Source: Chitinophagales bacterium
GTDB taxonomy: Bacteria; Bacteroidota; Bacteroidia; Chitinophagales; Chitinophagaceae
Length of the DNA stretch: 29,580 bases
Assembly: GCA_015654495.1 (NCBI GenBank)
Contig: JAATGW010000794.1
Coordinates: forward strand, 1 to 29,580
Reading direction: 5' to 3'
Shown here: piece by piece, positions 14,575 through 23,599 of the stretch
Layout: each line of letters starts with the position of its first letter
Position numbering within the stretch: the stretch's first letter is position 1
Made by a program: the position numbers and the translations under genes
The notes under the pieces: generated by a model
What the model was told of the DNA's origin: nothing
Databases searched by the model: none
The model's input: only the letters and a program-made list of their open reading frames with translations

Positions 14575-17145
14575 ATGACACCATTGAAATTTCTGCTGTT
14601 GACATTCGGCCAGGCATTCCTGTTCTTTTCGTATACCAGCGCACAGCAGAAAGTCAAAACAATTCAACAAAAATCAGTACCGGCAAAAGCTCCGCTGCAG
14701 AAAAAAAAGCCGAACACCATTATTTCAAGGATACTGGCAGCAGGTGATACTATCCGATATACTGGTCCTTTAAAATTCTGCCAGGGTGAAACCATCCTGC
14801 TCATTGCGAATAATGCACCTGCAAATGCGGATATCCAGTGGACAAAAGACAATGCTGAAATTTCCGGTGCCACCAGTTCAAATTATAGAGCCGGCACAAG
14901 TGGCAACTACAGCGTGGTTGTCAAACTGGGTACTGCAGTAACCTATTATGATACTGTAAAACTCACAGCATGGCCAAAGCCTGTTGCGAATTTTAATTTC
15001 AATAACGACAGCACCTGTTCCGGTACAGTCATTGCGTTTACATCGACAGTTACCGGAGGCACGGCACCTTATAAATATTCCTGGACTTTTGCCGATGGTA
15101 CAAAGGCAACAACACAGAATGTAAACAGAGCTTTGAATATTTTTGGATGCGGAACATTTACAGGAAGAAATGAACTCATAGTAACAGATGCCAATGGTTG
15201 TTCCGACACTTTATCAAGACCTGTTAAAGTTATCCGTAAGCCGGATGTAGGAGTAAGTGATGTCAATATTTTTTCTCCATTCAGCAACTGCGAAAATTCG
15301 CCTACGGTAGCTAATCCTAATTATACTATCAAAATAAATAATAGTTCACAGGATGCTGCCTGTATCGCTACTTATTCTATTAACTGGGGCGATGGAAATG
15401 TACAGAATAACCTGACTGCAGGAAGTTTTCCTTTGGAACATACCTATACAAAACTGGGCGCATTCAATCTTGTAGTTACAGCGAAAGGAATCAATGGATG
15501 TACTAATTCGAAATCCTACCTGGTAGCCAATCAGAGTAACCCCGCGGGGGGCCTCGGTACATTAGGCAATACCACCGGACTTTGTGCACCGGCTACACTT
15601 CCTTTTATCATAAGCAACTGGCAGGATAATTCGCCCGGAACTTATTATGTATTGAATTTCGGTGATGGCGATTCTGTTATTCTCCAGCATCCGCTGAATA
15701 CTTCACTTACACCCGATACCGTATATCATACCTATAAAACATCATCCTGTCCTAACCCAACCTTTACTGCAGTACTGAAAGTGATTAATGCCTGCGATAT
15801 CACACCATATACAGCCGGTAATATCCAGATAAGAATAAAACCGGAGGCTGCTATCGATACGATACTTCCTGTTTGTGTAAACCAAAATGTTTGTTTCAGT
15901 AATTCTACAGTTCTTGGAAACTGGGGATCCGCCTGCAGTACCTTAACACAGTACCTATGGGACTTCGGTGATCCGTCAAGCGGTGGAAATAATAGTTCCA
16001 CACTTGAAAATCCCTGCCATATTTTTTTATCGCCGGGAATATACACGGTTACGCTTAAAGCCACAAATCCATGCGGTACTACAACAGCTACCCGACTGGT
16101 ATGTGTAACCGAAAAACCGGTTCCTTCATTTACAATTGACAATAATACGGGTTGTACGCCATTTACTGTAAAAGCCACTAATACAACCAATCTGATCAAC
16201 AGTTGTAAACCTGCGACCTATAAATGGGTTGTAAACTATACCGGTGCTAATTGCGGTACTTCCGCGGATTGGAAATTTGCCGCAGGCAGTACAGAGTCTT
16301 CGGTGAGTCCTTCATTTATTTTTAATAACCCGGGGAAATATACAATAACACAACAGGTAACAAATCCCTGTGGTGAATTTTCGAGCAGTAAAACTGTTGA
16401 GGTTAAAAAGCCTCCCACAGTCAGCCTCGCTCAGATTGCCAATTTCTGTGGTTCGGTCACGTTAAATCCTTCGGCCATTGTTACCAATTGCGGAACATCC
16501 CCGTTAACCTATTTATGGTCCTTCCAGGGAGGCAGTCCGGCAACGTCTAACAGTCTTAACCCGGGAAATATCAGTTTTACAGGAAATGGTCTGCATACCA
16601 TATCGCTGTCTGTTACCAACGAATGCGGAACTACCACTGTTTCTGAAAATTTCACAATCAAACCGCTTCCTGAGCTGAATGTCGGAGCTCCGGATACTAT
16701 TTGTAACGGAGCCAAAGCGGGACCCTATAATTTTTCAAGTGCAACAGCAGGTGCAGTAATAACCTGGGTAAGTTCGAATCCGGGAATTGGATTACCAGGT
16801 GTAAGCGGAACCGGGAATATTCCACAGTTTACTGCAATCAATTCTTTTACATCTCCTGTAACCGCAACCATCACTGTTACAGCAACCCATGATGGTTGTA
16901 AAACAGAAAAGAGTTTTATGGTTACGGTACTTCCATCGCCACCAGCGCCGGGAGTTATTTCACCCGCAATGTATTGTATGGAGGAGACCGCTGTTCCTCT
17001 AACAGCGACCTTCACCGGAAAAAACCTGAACTGGTATACCACAATCAGCGTTGGCACTGGTTCAACCACCGCACCAACACCATCAACCCTTGTCGCTGGC
17101 AAAAAGACATATTATGTTAGTCAGACTTCCCTGGGAGGTTGTTAG
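14575..17145 (+). CDS. giant T9SS surface protein, N-terminal part (ends at in-frame TAG)
   Basis: The first 856 codons of a gene whose frame continues unbroken to 22506. Residues 1-24 are a signal peptide (ending YTSAQ), then a Lys-rich linker. An Ig-like domain (about 60-135) is followed by about seven PKD or PKD-like domains with WTFADG, INWGDG, LNFGDGD and YLWDFGD signatures and paired cysteines. An Ig-like domain of the Ig-PLAP type starts near residue 788 and is cut at SQTSLGGC. The missing remainder is encoded directly after the TAG. As read, the product would lack the C-terminal T9SS sorting domain. It would then be exported to the periplasm by Sec but probably not reach the cell surface. 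The gene begins the operon with the PorP/SprF gene. Confidence 0.85.
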   Translation: MTPLKFLLLTFGQAFLFFSYTSAQQKVKTIQQKSVPAKAPLQKKKPNTIISRILAAGDTIRYTGPLKFCQGETILLIANNAPANADIQWTKDNAEISGATSSNYRAGTSGNYSVVVKLGTAVTYYDTVKLTAWPKPVANFNFNNDSTCSGTVIAFTSTVTGGTAPYKYSWTFADGTKATTQNVNRALNIFGCGTFTGRNELIVTDANGCSDTLSRPVKVIRKPDVGVSDVNIFSPFSNCENSPTVANPNYTIKINNSSQDAACIATYSINWGDGNVQNNLTAGSFPLEHTYTKLGAFNLVVTAKGINGCTNSKSYLVANQSNPAGGLGTLGNTTGLCAPATLPFIISNWQDNSPGTYYVLNFGDGDSVILQHPLNTSLTPDTVYHTYKTSSCPNPTFTAVLKVINACDITPYTAGNIQIRIKPEAAIDTILPVCVNQNVCFSNSTVLGNWGSACSTLTQYLWDFGDPSSGGNNSSTLENPCHIFLSPGIYTVTLKATNPCGTTTATRLVCVTEKPVPSFTIDNNTGCTPFTVKATNTTNLINSCKPATYKWVVNYTGANCGTSADWKFAAGSTESSVSPSFIFNNPGKYTITQQVTNPCGEFSSSKTVEVKKPPTVSLAQIANFCGSVTLNPSAIVTNCGTSPLTYLWSFQGGSPATSNSLNPGNISFTGNGLHTISLSVTNECGTTTVSENFTIKPLPELNVGAPDTICNGAKAGPYNFSSATAGAVITWVSSNPGIGLPGVSGTGNIPQFTAINSFTSPVTATITVTATHDGCKTEKSFMVTVLPSPPAPGVISPAMYCMEETAVPLTATFTGKNLNWYTTISVGTGSTTAPTPSTLVAGKKTYYVSQTSLGGC
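17143..17145 (+). other. in-frame amber codon interrupting the surface-protein gene
   Basis: The codons TGT-TAG-GGC-CCG are found here. The second copy of the same Ig-PLAP domain reads TGC-GAG-GGC-CCG at 19435-19446. One G-to-T change of a Glu codon explains the stop. Flanking translation on both sides is homologous to the intact copy. TAG ends ordinary genes at 8021, 22506 and 29415, so recoding is unlikely. Confidence 0.85.
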
Positions 17146-20100
17146 GGCCCGAGATCCGCGATAGAAGTAATCATCCATCCAATACCCACCATTAGTGCTG
17201 CATTCACAAATCCTGTCAGCTGTCGCTCTGCAACCGGAACGGTTACGTTGAAGGGCCTCGATCCAAATACATTGTTTAGAATCAGGTACCTTAAAAATGG
17301 CGTCCCGCTGACTGTTTCTCTGCGATCAAACGCAAATGGTGATATCACCATTGCTTCTTTGAGCGCAGGTGACTATAGCGAGATCACGGCTGAATCAGCA
17401 GGTTGTGCCTCAAACAAAACGGGACCATTTACCCTTTCTGATCCAAACCCACCGGCAACACCCGTCGCTACAAGTAACGGACCTGTTTGTACGGGCGCAG
17501 ATCTGAAACTAACGGCAACGGGTAGCTCAGGAACCTACCAATGGACGGGGCCGGCAGGATTTACCAGTTCCTCTCCCAACCCTGTAATTTCAAATGCAAA
17601 TATTACCGCGGCTGGTTTATATACAGTAACATCAACACTGAATGGCTGCGTTTCCAATCCGGCTTCAGTGAATGTAATTGTTAATGTAACTCCGGTTCTC
17701 ACGAGAGTTGGTAGCAATAGTCCCTTATGTGCGGGCAATACCCTGGATCTTTCTGCTTCAGTGGCCGGAAATCTGTCGGTGTCATACATGTGGTCAGGAC
17801 CCGAGGGCTTTACAAGTGCTGAACAAAATCCATCGATCCCGGCAGTTACAACAAATGCTTCAGGAACTTATACCGTAAAGGCAACCAACACAGCAGGTGG
17901 TTGTAATGCAACGGGAACTGTTGCGGTTCTGATCAAACCAACACCAAAAATTACAAGTGCTATTAAAAAAGATCCTTCAGGTTGTGGTTCCGCCAATGGT
18001 TCGATACAGCTGCTTGGTCTTAGTCCTGCTACTTTATATCTTGTAAAATATAAGCGGAACGGAATTGCAGTCAGCATCTCCATGCAATCCAATGCGAATG
18101 GGGTGTTGGAATTATCTGCACTCGGCGCAGCAACCTATTCCGAAATTTTTACTGTTCTTAACGATTGTAGTTCTGATATGGCGGGACCGGTTGTTCTGCT
18201 TGACCCTGACCCGCCTGCACCGCCGGTAGCAGGTCCTGATCAGGAATTGTGCAGCGGAACAAATTTGAAACTTATCGCAAAAAGCAGTATTACGGGAGCC
18301 AGCTATAACTGGAATGGACCTGCCGGTTTCACCAGCAAATTGCAAAACCCTGAGATCCCAGGTGTTCAGAATTCAAACGGGGGCATATATACTGTATTCG
18401 TTACCGTTAGCGGATGTACTTCGGCATCCGATACGGTATCTGTAATTGTTCATACGACTCCGGGGAATCTGGTTGCCGGCAATAATGGTCCTGTATGTGA
18501 TGGTTCCGTTTTGCGTTTGAATTCATCGGCCACGGGTGGTGGAATATTGAGTTATATATGGACAGGCCCGGCGGGATTCAGCAGCAGTGAACAGAATCCT
18601 GCAATCAATTCAGTTCAGGTAAATGCTACAGGTCTTTATACCGTGAAGATAACGGGAGATAAAGGGAATTGTTCGGTAACAGGAACTACAAATGTTGTTG
18701 TGCATAAAACTCCGGTTATACTTACAGGTAAGACCATCAACCCGCAGACCTGTGCATCATCAACAGGGAGTATTGTACTTACCGGCCTGGAGGCAAATAC
18801 AAATTACCACTTAAATTATAAGAAAAATGGGATCAGCCAATCGGTGGACCTGGTATCAGCAGCCAATGGAGATATTTTGATCGGATCTTTAACAGCCGGA
18901 ACATATACTGATGTAAGTGTGGTGCTTAATAATTGTACCTCCGATTTTGCAGGTCCGTTCGTACTTACAGATCCAGATCCTCCCGCGGCACCCCTGGCTG
19001 CATCTAACGGACCGGTATGTGCCGGGGCTGTTCTCAGGCTTGATGCAAACACAGTGTTGCCCGGACAGGTTTTGTATTCATGGACGGGCCCGGGCGGCTT
19101 TAACAGTAACCTGAAATCACCTGAAATTCCGGATGTGAAATCCATAAACCAGGGTGAGTATTTTGTAAGCGTCACAATAAATAATTGTATATCGCCGCCT
19201 GCAAAAGTGGATGTAATTGTAAATCCGCTTCCGCCGTCACCAATTACAAATTCACCTGTAACGTATTGCATCGGTACGGCAGCAATTCCTCTCACTGCAT
19301 CAGTGCTACCCGGCCATTCATTACACTGGTACCTGTCTGCTACCGGAGGCATCTCATCGGCACAGGCACCCACACCGGTAACCACGGTTACGGGTACTGT
19401 GAATTACTTTGTCAGTCAAACAAGCACAGCCGGTTGCGAGGGCCCGCGGAACATCATTGCAGTAACTGTAAATCCGGATGCCAAAGCTGCATTCTCGTAT
19501 CCGGCAGATACAGCCTGTGTTCCTTTTAGTATAAGTATTTTAAATAATTCTCCGGCTGCAATCAATAATAAGTTCGAATGGTATACCGATGGCAGGCTGA
19601 TTGGTTCAGGAAACAGCTTTCCGGGTTTTATAATGAATAAGGCTGATGACTCAGTTAAAATATCGCTGATTGCTTATAGTGCTTTTGGTTGCAAACCGGA
19701 TTCTATCAATCATAAATTTTACACGAGGCCCGCACCAGTGCCCTCGTTTACCCTTTCAGATTCTACTGGTTGCGGACCATTGCAGGTTACTGTCAGCAAT
19801 ACAACTGCTGAAGTAGACAGGTTCAGATTTGTCTGGGATTTCGGTAATGGACAGGTAAGCAACGCAACTCATCCGGGTACAATAACTTTCCTGCCGGATC
19901 CTGAATTTGGAGATACAACATATCTGATAACACTAAAAGCCTTTACTGGTTGTGATACTATTTATTTCCGCAAGCCGGTGCTCGTGAAGTCAAAACCAAA
20001 ATCACTATTCACACCCGATAAAAGTTTTGGTTGCTCACCTATGCGTGTGTTGTTTAACAATATTTCAAGAGGACTTCAGATGAATTTCATCTGGGATTTT

Positions 20101-22506
20101 GGGGACGGTGAAACCCTTTCTGTCAATAATGCAGATACTGTATCACATGTGTACAACAGTGGCATTAAGGATACATTCAACGTTAAACTGATTTCCATTA
20201 ATAGCTGCGGAAGAGATTCAATGGTTTATGCAATTGCAATTGCACCAAATACTATTAAGATTGATATGGCTGTAAATGGGAATGAACTTTCGGGATGTTT
20301 ACCTCATACCGTGAAACTGATCAATAATTCCAGAGGGGCTTCATTATTCAGATGGGATCTGGGTGATGGAACTACTCATACATCTGTAAAGAATATTGAT
20401 ACCATAACGCACGTGTATACACGCGAAGGTGAATACACAGTCACACTCTTTGCTTCAAACGGATGTTCTGACACAAGTACCACTGAAAGGATAAAGGTTT
20501 TTTCTACCGCGAAAGCATCATTCGAATATACGATACGTTCTGTTTGTGCGGGGGATTCAGTAAACTTCAGCAATCATTCTGATACTGCAAATTCATATCT
20601 CTGGAATTTCGGTGATGGCAACACATCGTTTCAGAAGAACCCGGTACATTTCTATCAGATACCCGGAGTGTATAAAGTTTTACTTACCACATTCAGGCAG
20701 AATACGGATGGCTTTTACTGCAGCGATACGGTTTCCTCTATAATCACGGTTACTAAAAAGATTCCGGACGGAACGCTTGTCTATGGATCAGGAAATATCT
20801 GCGCCGGTAACCAGCTTAGGTTTGAAGTAAGAGGAAATACCATAGACACACTGATCTGGAATTTTGGCGATGGTGTAGAGCTGAAAACAAAACAAACTGT
20901 CGTTTATCATCTGTATTCCAATCCCGGAAAATTCCGGCCTTCAGTCATACTGCAATCTGCTTCAACCTGCAGGATCATTATTAATGGAATTGATACAATA
21001 ACAGTGGACAAAGTGACAGCAGGATTTTCATATGCCGAACAAAAATCCTGTGGGTCAACGATGGTTAATTTCAAAGACAGTTCGCAGGTGTTTTTTAAGA
21101 AGTCTGCAGTGAAATGGCTTTTCGGTGATGGTACAGACGGGGCCGGATTTAATGTGAGCCATAAGTACACGGCTTCAGGTGATTATAATGTGTCAATGAT
21201 TGTTCTTGCAGAGAGTGGATGTGCAGATACTATTGTCCGCAAAATTTATATAGATGTTTTTGATATACCTGTCGCAGGAATTTCAACGGATGCTTTATCA
21301 TGTACGGATAAGCCGGTGCGATTCTCATCATTCATACAGTCAGGCGATTCAGTAACAACTTATAGCTGGACATCTTCTGTTAATATCAGCGGAACCTCAC
21401 AGGCTTTCAGCTTCACACCTCTGGTTAGCGGCAATTACAGTGTTCAATTGATTGCAGGTACAGTGAATGGATGTTTCGATACGGCCCGGGTGCAGTTTCC
21501 TGTTTACAAAACACCCCGGCTCGCAATGATCGAAGATAAAACGATTTGTATCGGATCATCTGTAAGGTTACAAACTTCAGGAGCACTCACCTATAATTGG
21601 CAGCCTGCCACAGGACTGAGTTGCAGCGATTGCGCTGATCCTGTTGCTGCTCCTTTTGTAACCACAAATTATATTGTAAGAGGTACAAATGCCGAAGGTT
21701 GTTTTAGTGAAGATAGCGTGCTGGTGAAAGTGATGCGCCCTTTCAAACTTCAGACAACCGGTAATGATACCATTTGTATCGGAGAATCAGTGACGTTAGG
21801 TGTGAGTGGTGCAAGTAGCTATACCTGGTCTCCCTCTTCGGGTCTGAACAATGCAACAATTTCAAATCCTGTTGCAAGCCCAACGGTTACTACAAGGTAC
21901 CGGGTAATTGGTCGTGATGAAAACAGCTGTTTCAGTGACACTGCATATATTGACATTGCAGTAGGTGACTATTCACGCATAAACCTTGGTCCGGATCTTA
22001 CATTGCCAACGGGTACAGAACATGTATTGTACGCCGACATTACCAATGCGCCGGTAAAAACATGGCAATGGTCGCCTTCGACAGACCTATCCTGCAGCAA
22101 TTGTGCTGATCCTGTAGCAACCATAAAAAAGAATATTACTTATACTGTGCAAATCCGGAATATCTATGGATGTCCGGCATCAGATACTATTCAGATCAAA
22201 CCTTTCTGTGAAAATGCACAGGTATTTATTCCAAATGCGTTTACGCCTGATGGTGACGGGCACAATGATAAATTGATGTTAAGGGCGAAGGGTATTGCGC
22301 GTGTAACCTATTTCAGAATATTTAATCGTTGGGGTGAGCTTGTGTTTGAAAGAAACAATATCCTTCCGAATGATATTAATAATGCATGGGACGGAAAGAT
22401 CAGAGGGAAGATAGGCGGTCCGGAAGTATTCGTTTACACGGCAGAAGTTATCTGTGAGAACGGAACTTCATTTGTTTATAAAGGAAATGTTTCAATCATA
22501 AAATAG
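17146..22506 (+). CDS. giant T9SS surface protein, C-terminal part with type B sorting domain
   Basis: In-frame continuation of the 14575 gene, 1786 residues. No ATG lies near its beginning (a TTG at 17248 is the first nominal start), so independent translation is doubtful. Order: rest of the Ig-PLAP domain; three copies of a repeat module (GSIVLTGL..NYKKNG.. plus DPDPPA..NGPVC..WTGPAGF Ig-like domains) to about 19230; a second, intact Ig-PLAP domain; about nine PKD or Ig-like domains with WDFGDG/WNFGDG motifs; three repeats around GLSCSDCADPVA (from about 21580). It ends in the gliding-motility-associated C-terminal domain (FIPNAFTPDGDGHND ... FNRWGELVFE ... WDGK ... KGNVSIIK), a T9SS type B sorting signal. 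The layout is that of SprB-like adhesins. Stop TAG lies 6 bp before the PorP/SprF start. Confidence 0.85.
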   Translation, partial: GPRSAIEVIIHPIPTISAAFTNPVSCRSATGTVTLKGLDPNTLFRIRYLKNGVPLTVSLRSNANGDITIASLSAGDYSEITAESAGCASNKTGPFTLSDPNPPATPVATSNGPVCTGADLKLTATGSSGTYQWTGPAGFTSSSPNPVISNANITAAGLYTVTSTLNGCVSNPASVNVIVNVTPVLTRVGSNSPLCAGNTLDLSASVAGNLSVSYMWSGPEGFTSAEQNPSIPAVTTNASGTYTVKATNTAGGCNATGTVAVLIKPTPKITSAIKKDPSGCGSANGSIQLLGLSPATLYLVKYKRNGIAVSISMQSNANGVLELSALGAATYSEIFTVLNDCSSDMAGPVVLLDPDPPAPPVAGPDQELCSGTNLKLIAKSSITGASYNWNGPAGFTSKLQNPEIPGVQNSNGGIYTVFVTVSGCTSASDTVSVIVHTTPGNLVAGNNGPVCDGSVLRLNSSATGGGILSYIWTGPAGFSSSEQNPAINSVQVNATGLYTVKITGDKGNCSVTGTTNVVVHKTPVILTGKTINPQTCASSTGSIVLTGLEANTNYHLNYKKNGISQSVDLVSAANGDILIGSLTAGTYTDVSVVLNNCTSDFAGPFVLTDPDPPAAPLAASNGPVCAGAVLRLDANTVLPGQVLYSWTGPGGFNSNLKSPEIPDVKSINQGEYFVSVTINNCISPPAKVDVIVNPLPPSPITNSPVTYCIGTAAIPLTASVLPGHSLHWYLSATGGISSAQAPTPVTTVTGTVNYFVSQTSTAGCEGPRNIIAVTVNPDAKAAFSYPADTACVPFSISILNNSPAAINNKFEWYTDGRLIGSGNSFPGFIMNKADDSVKISLIAYSAFGCKPDSINHKFYTRPAPVPSFTLSDSTGCGPLQVTVSNTTAEVDRFRFVWDFGNGQVSNATHPGTITFLPDPEFGDTTYLITLKAFTGCDTIYFRKPVLVKSKPKSLFTPDKSFGCSPMRVLFNNISRGLQMNFIWDFGDGETLSVNNADTVSHVYNSGIKDTFNVKLISINSCGRDSMVYAIAIAPNTIKIDMAVNGNELSGCLPHTVKLINNSRGASLFRWDLGDGTTHTSVKNIDTITHVYTREGEYTVTLFASNGCSDTSTTERIKVFSTAKASFEYTIRSVCAGDSVNFSNHSDTANSYLWNFGDGNTSFQKNPVHFYQIPGVYKVLLTTFRQNTDGFYCSDTVSSIITVTKKIPDGTLVYGSGNICAGNQLRFEVRGNTIDTLIWNFGDGVELKTKQTVVYHLYSNPGKFRPSVILQSASTCRIIINGIDTITVDKVTAGFSYAEQKSCGSTMVNFKDSSQVFFKKSAVKWLFGDGTDGAGFNVSHKYTASGDYNVSMIVLAESGCADTIVRKIYIDVFDIPVAGISTDALSCTDKPVRFSSFIQSGDSVTTYSWTSSVNISGTSQAFSFTPLVSGNYSVQLIAGTVNGCFDTARVQFPVYKTPRLAMIEDKTICIGSSVRLQTSGALTYNWQPATGLSCSDCADPVAAPFVTTNYIVRGTNAEGCFSEDSVLVKVMRPFKLQTTGNDTICIGESVTLGVSGASSYTWSPSSGLNNATISNPVASPTVTTRYRVIGRDENSCFSDTAYIDIAVGDYSRINLGPDLTLPTGTEHVLYADITNAPVKTWQWSPSTDLSCSNCADPVATIKKNITYTVQIRNIYGCPASDTIQIKPFCENAQVFIPNAFTPDGDGHNDKLMLRAKGIARVTYFRIFNRWGELVFERNNILPNDINNAWDGKIRGKIGGPEVFVYTAEVICENGTSFVYKGNVSIIK
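17188..19230 (+). repeat. three tandem Ig-type modules within the surface protein
   Basis: Module starts are at about 17188, 17941 and 18709, giving lengths of 251 and 256 residues for the first two. The third is shorter, keeping the first two domains. Each begins with a GxxxGxxxLxGLxPxTxYxxxYKxNG domain, followed by the linker LxDPDPPAxPVA and Ig-like domains with NGPVCxG and WTGPAGF. Similarity is at protein level; the DNA has diverged, so duplication is not recent. Confidence 0.75.
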
Positions 22507-22512
22507 ACGGGC

Positions 22513-23535
22513 ATGAAAAAATTACAGATATGCTTTTTTATGATGATCATGTGCTGGTCTGCCTATAGCCAGGACATTAACTTTTCACAGTTTTACGAAC
22601 TGCCGCTGCTTCGAAATCCGGCATTGTCGGGTTTTTATCGTGGGGATATACGTGTAACGAGCGGTTTCCGGCGCCAATGGGCCAGTGTTACAGTCCCTTT
22701 TCAAACGCTGGCACTGGGAGTAGAAACAAAATTCCTGGTAAGTGACAGATCAGGTGATTATGTAAGCTTTGGCATTCAGGCAACGAATGATATAGCAGGC
22801 GATTCAAGGCTTGGAAAAACGCAGGTAATGCCTACCGTTACCTACCACAAACTTTTGAATGGAGAAATGGACAGGTATATTTCTTTGGGCTTTATTGGTG
22901 GATTGGTACAGCAGCGCTTTGATCCTTCCAGATTAAGTTTTGATGATCAGTTCATCAATGGCGCTTATTCAGCAACCAATCCAACAAGTCAGACATTTTC
23001 AAATACCAATCTTTCCTATTTTGATGCATCAGTTGGCGTAGCTTATAGTTCCCGTTTTGGTTATGACGGAAAATTTTACATTGGGGGCGCATTTTTTCAC
23101 CTCAATAAACCGAAAGTTGCTTTCAGCAGAGAGCATGATGTAAGTCTGAATCCAAAGGCAGTTTTAAATCTTGGCGTGTCTGTTCCGGCAAGTGAATATG
23201 ATCGTCTCTTTTTTTATGGTGACTTTTTCGTTCAGGGAGGTAATTACCAGGGCCAGGGCGGCGTCCTCCTGAGTCATTATTTTGTTGAAGAAGAGGAGGA
23301 GGAAAAACTTGGTGTGGGTGTGGGTATTTTCTATAGATGGAATGATGCCCTGATTCCGCTGATTAAATTTGATTATTATAAACTAAGTCTTGCGGTGAGT
23401 TATGATGTCAATATAAGTAAATTAAAAACCGCTTCCCAAATGAAAGGCGGCTTTGAACTTACGCTTTCCTTTAAAGACTTTTTGAATATCAGAAGCAGCT
23501 CAGCTCAGCAATCCAGATGCCCGGTTCAGTTCTGA
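22513..23535 (+). CDS. PorP/SprF family T9SS outer-membrane protein
   Basis: A 340-residue outer-membrane beta-barrel protein. Signal peptide at residues 1-19 (ending WSAYSQ), then the family opening DINFSQFYELPLLRNPALSGFYRGDIRV...FRRQWASV. The remainder alternates in barrel-like strands, ending in a short Cys-containing tail. In Flavobacterium, SprF is needed for surface delivery of SprB, and genes of this family regularly follow genes for type B-sorted proteins. Here the gene starts 6 bp after the surface-protein stop, so the two form a transcriptional unit, and this product most likely serves that protein. An acidic EEEEEE run occurs near residue 260. Confidence 0.92.
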   Translation: MKKLQICFFMMIMCWSAYSQDINFSQFYELPLLRNPALSGFYRGDIRVTSGFRRQWASVTVPFQTLALGVETKFLVSDRSGDYVSFGIQATNDIAGDSRLGKTQVMPTVTYHKLLNGEMDRYISLGFIGGLVQQRFDPSRLSFDDQFINGAYSATNPTSQTFSNTNLSYFDASVGVAYSSRFGYDGKFYIGGAFFHLNKPKVAFSREHDVSLNPKAVLNLGVSVPASEYDRLFFYGDFFVQGGNYQGQGGVLLSHYFVEEEEEEKLGVGVGIFYRWNDALIPLIKFDYYKLSLAVSYDVNISKLKTASQMKGGFELTLSFKDFLNIRSSSAQQSRCPVQF

Positions 23536-23599
23536 TTTGATTGTTAATTTATAGTTGAGGCGCCAATCAGGCCAACCTGTAAAGAAACACCTCCGAGGT

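Noticed and set aside
17143..17145. Alternative genetic code with TAG as sense
   Set aside because: TAG terminates the genes ending at 8021, 22506 and 29415, each followed by non-coding sequence or a new gene.
17248..17250. TTG as a real start for the C-terminal part of the surface protein
   Set aside because: The homologous domain sequence runs through this codon and extends upstream to the TAG. No signal peptide or promoter-like motif is present.
20174..20192. TTCAACGTTAAACTG inside the surface-protein gene, similar to the dispersed palindrome
   Set aside because: It encodes an ordinary FNVKL strand in a PKD domain and has no inverted arm. A chance match.
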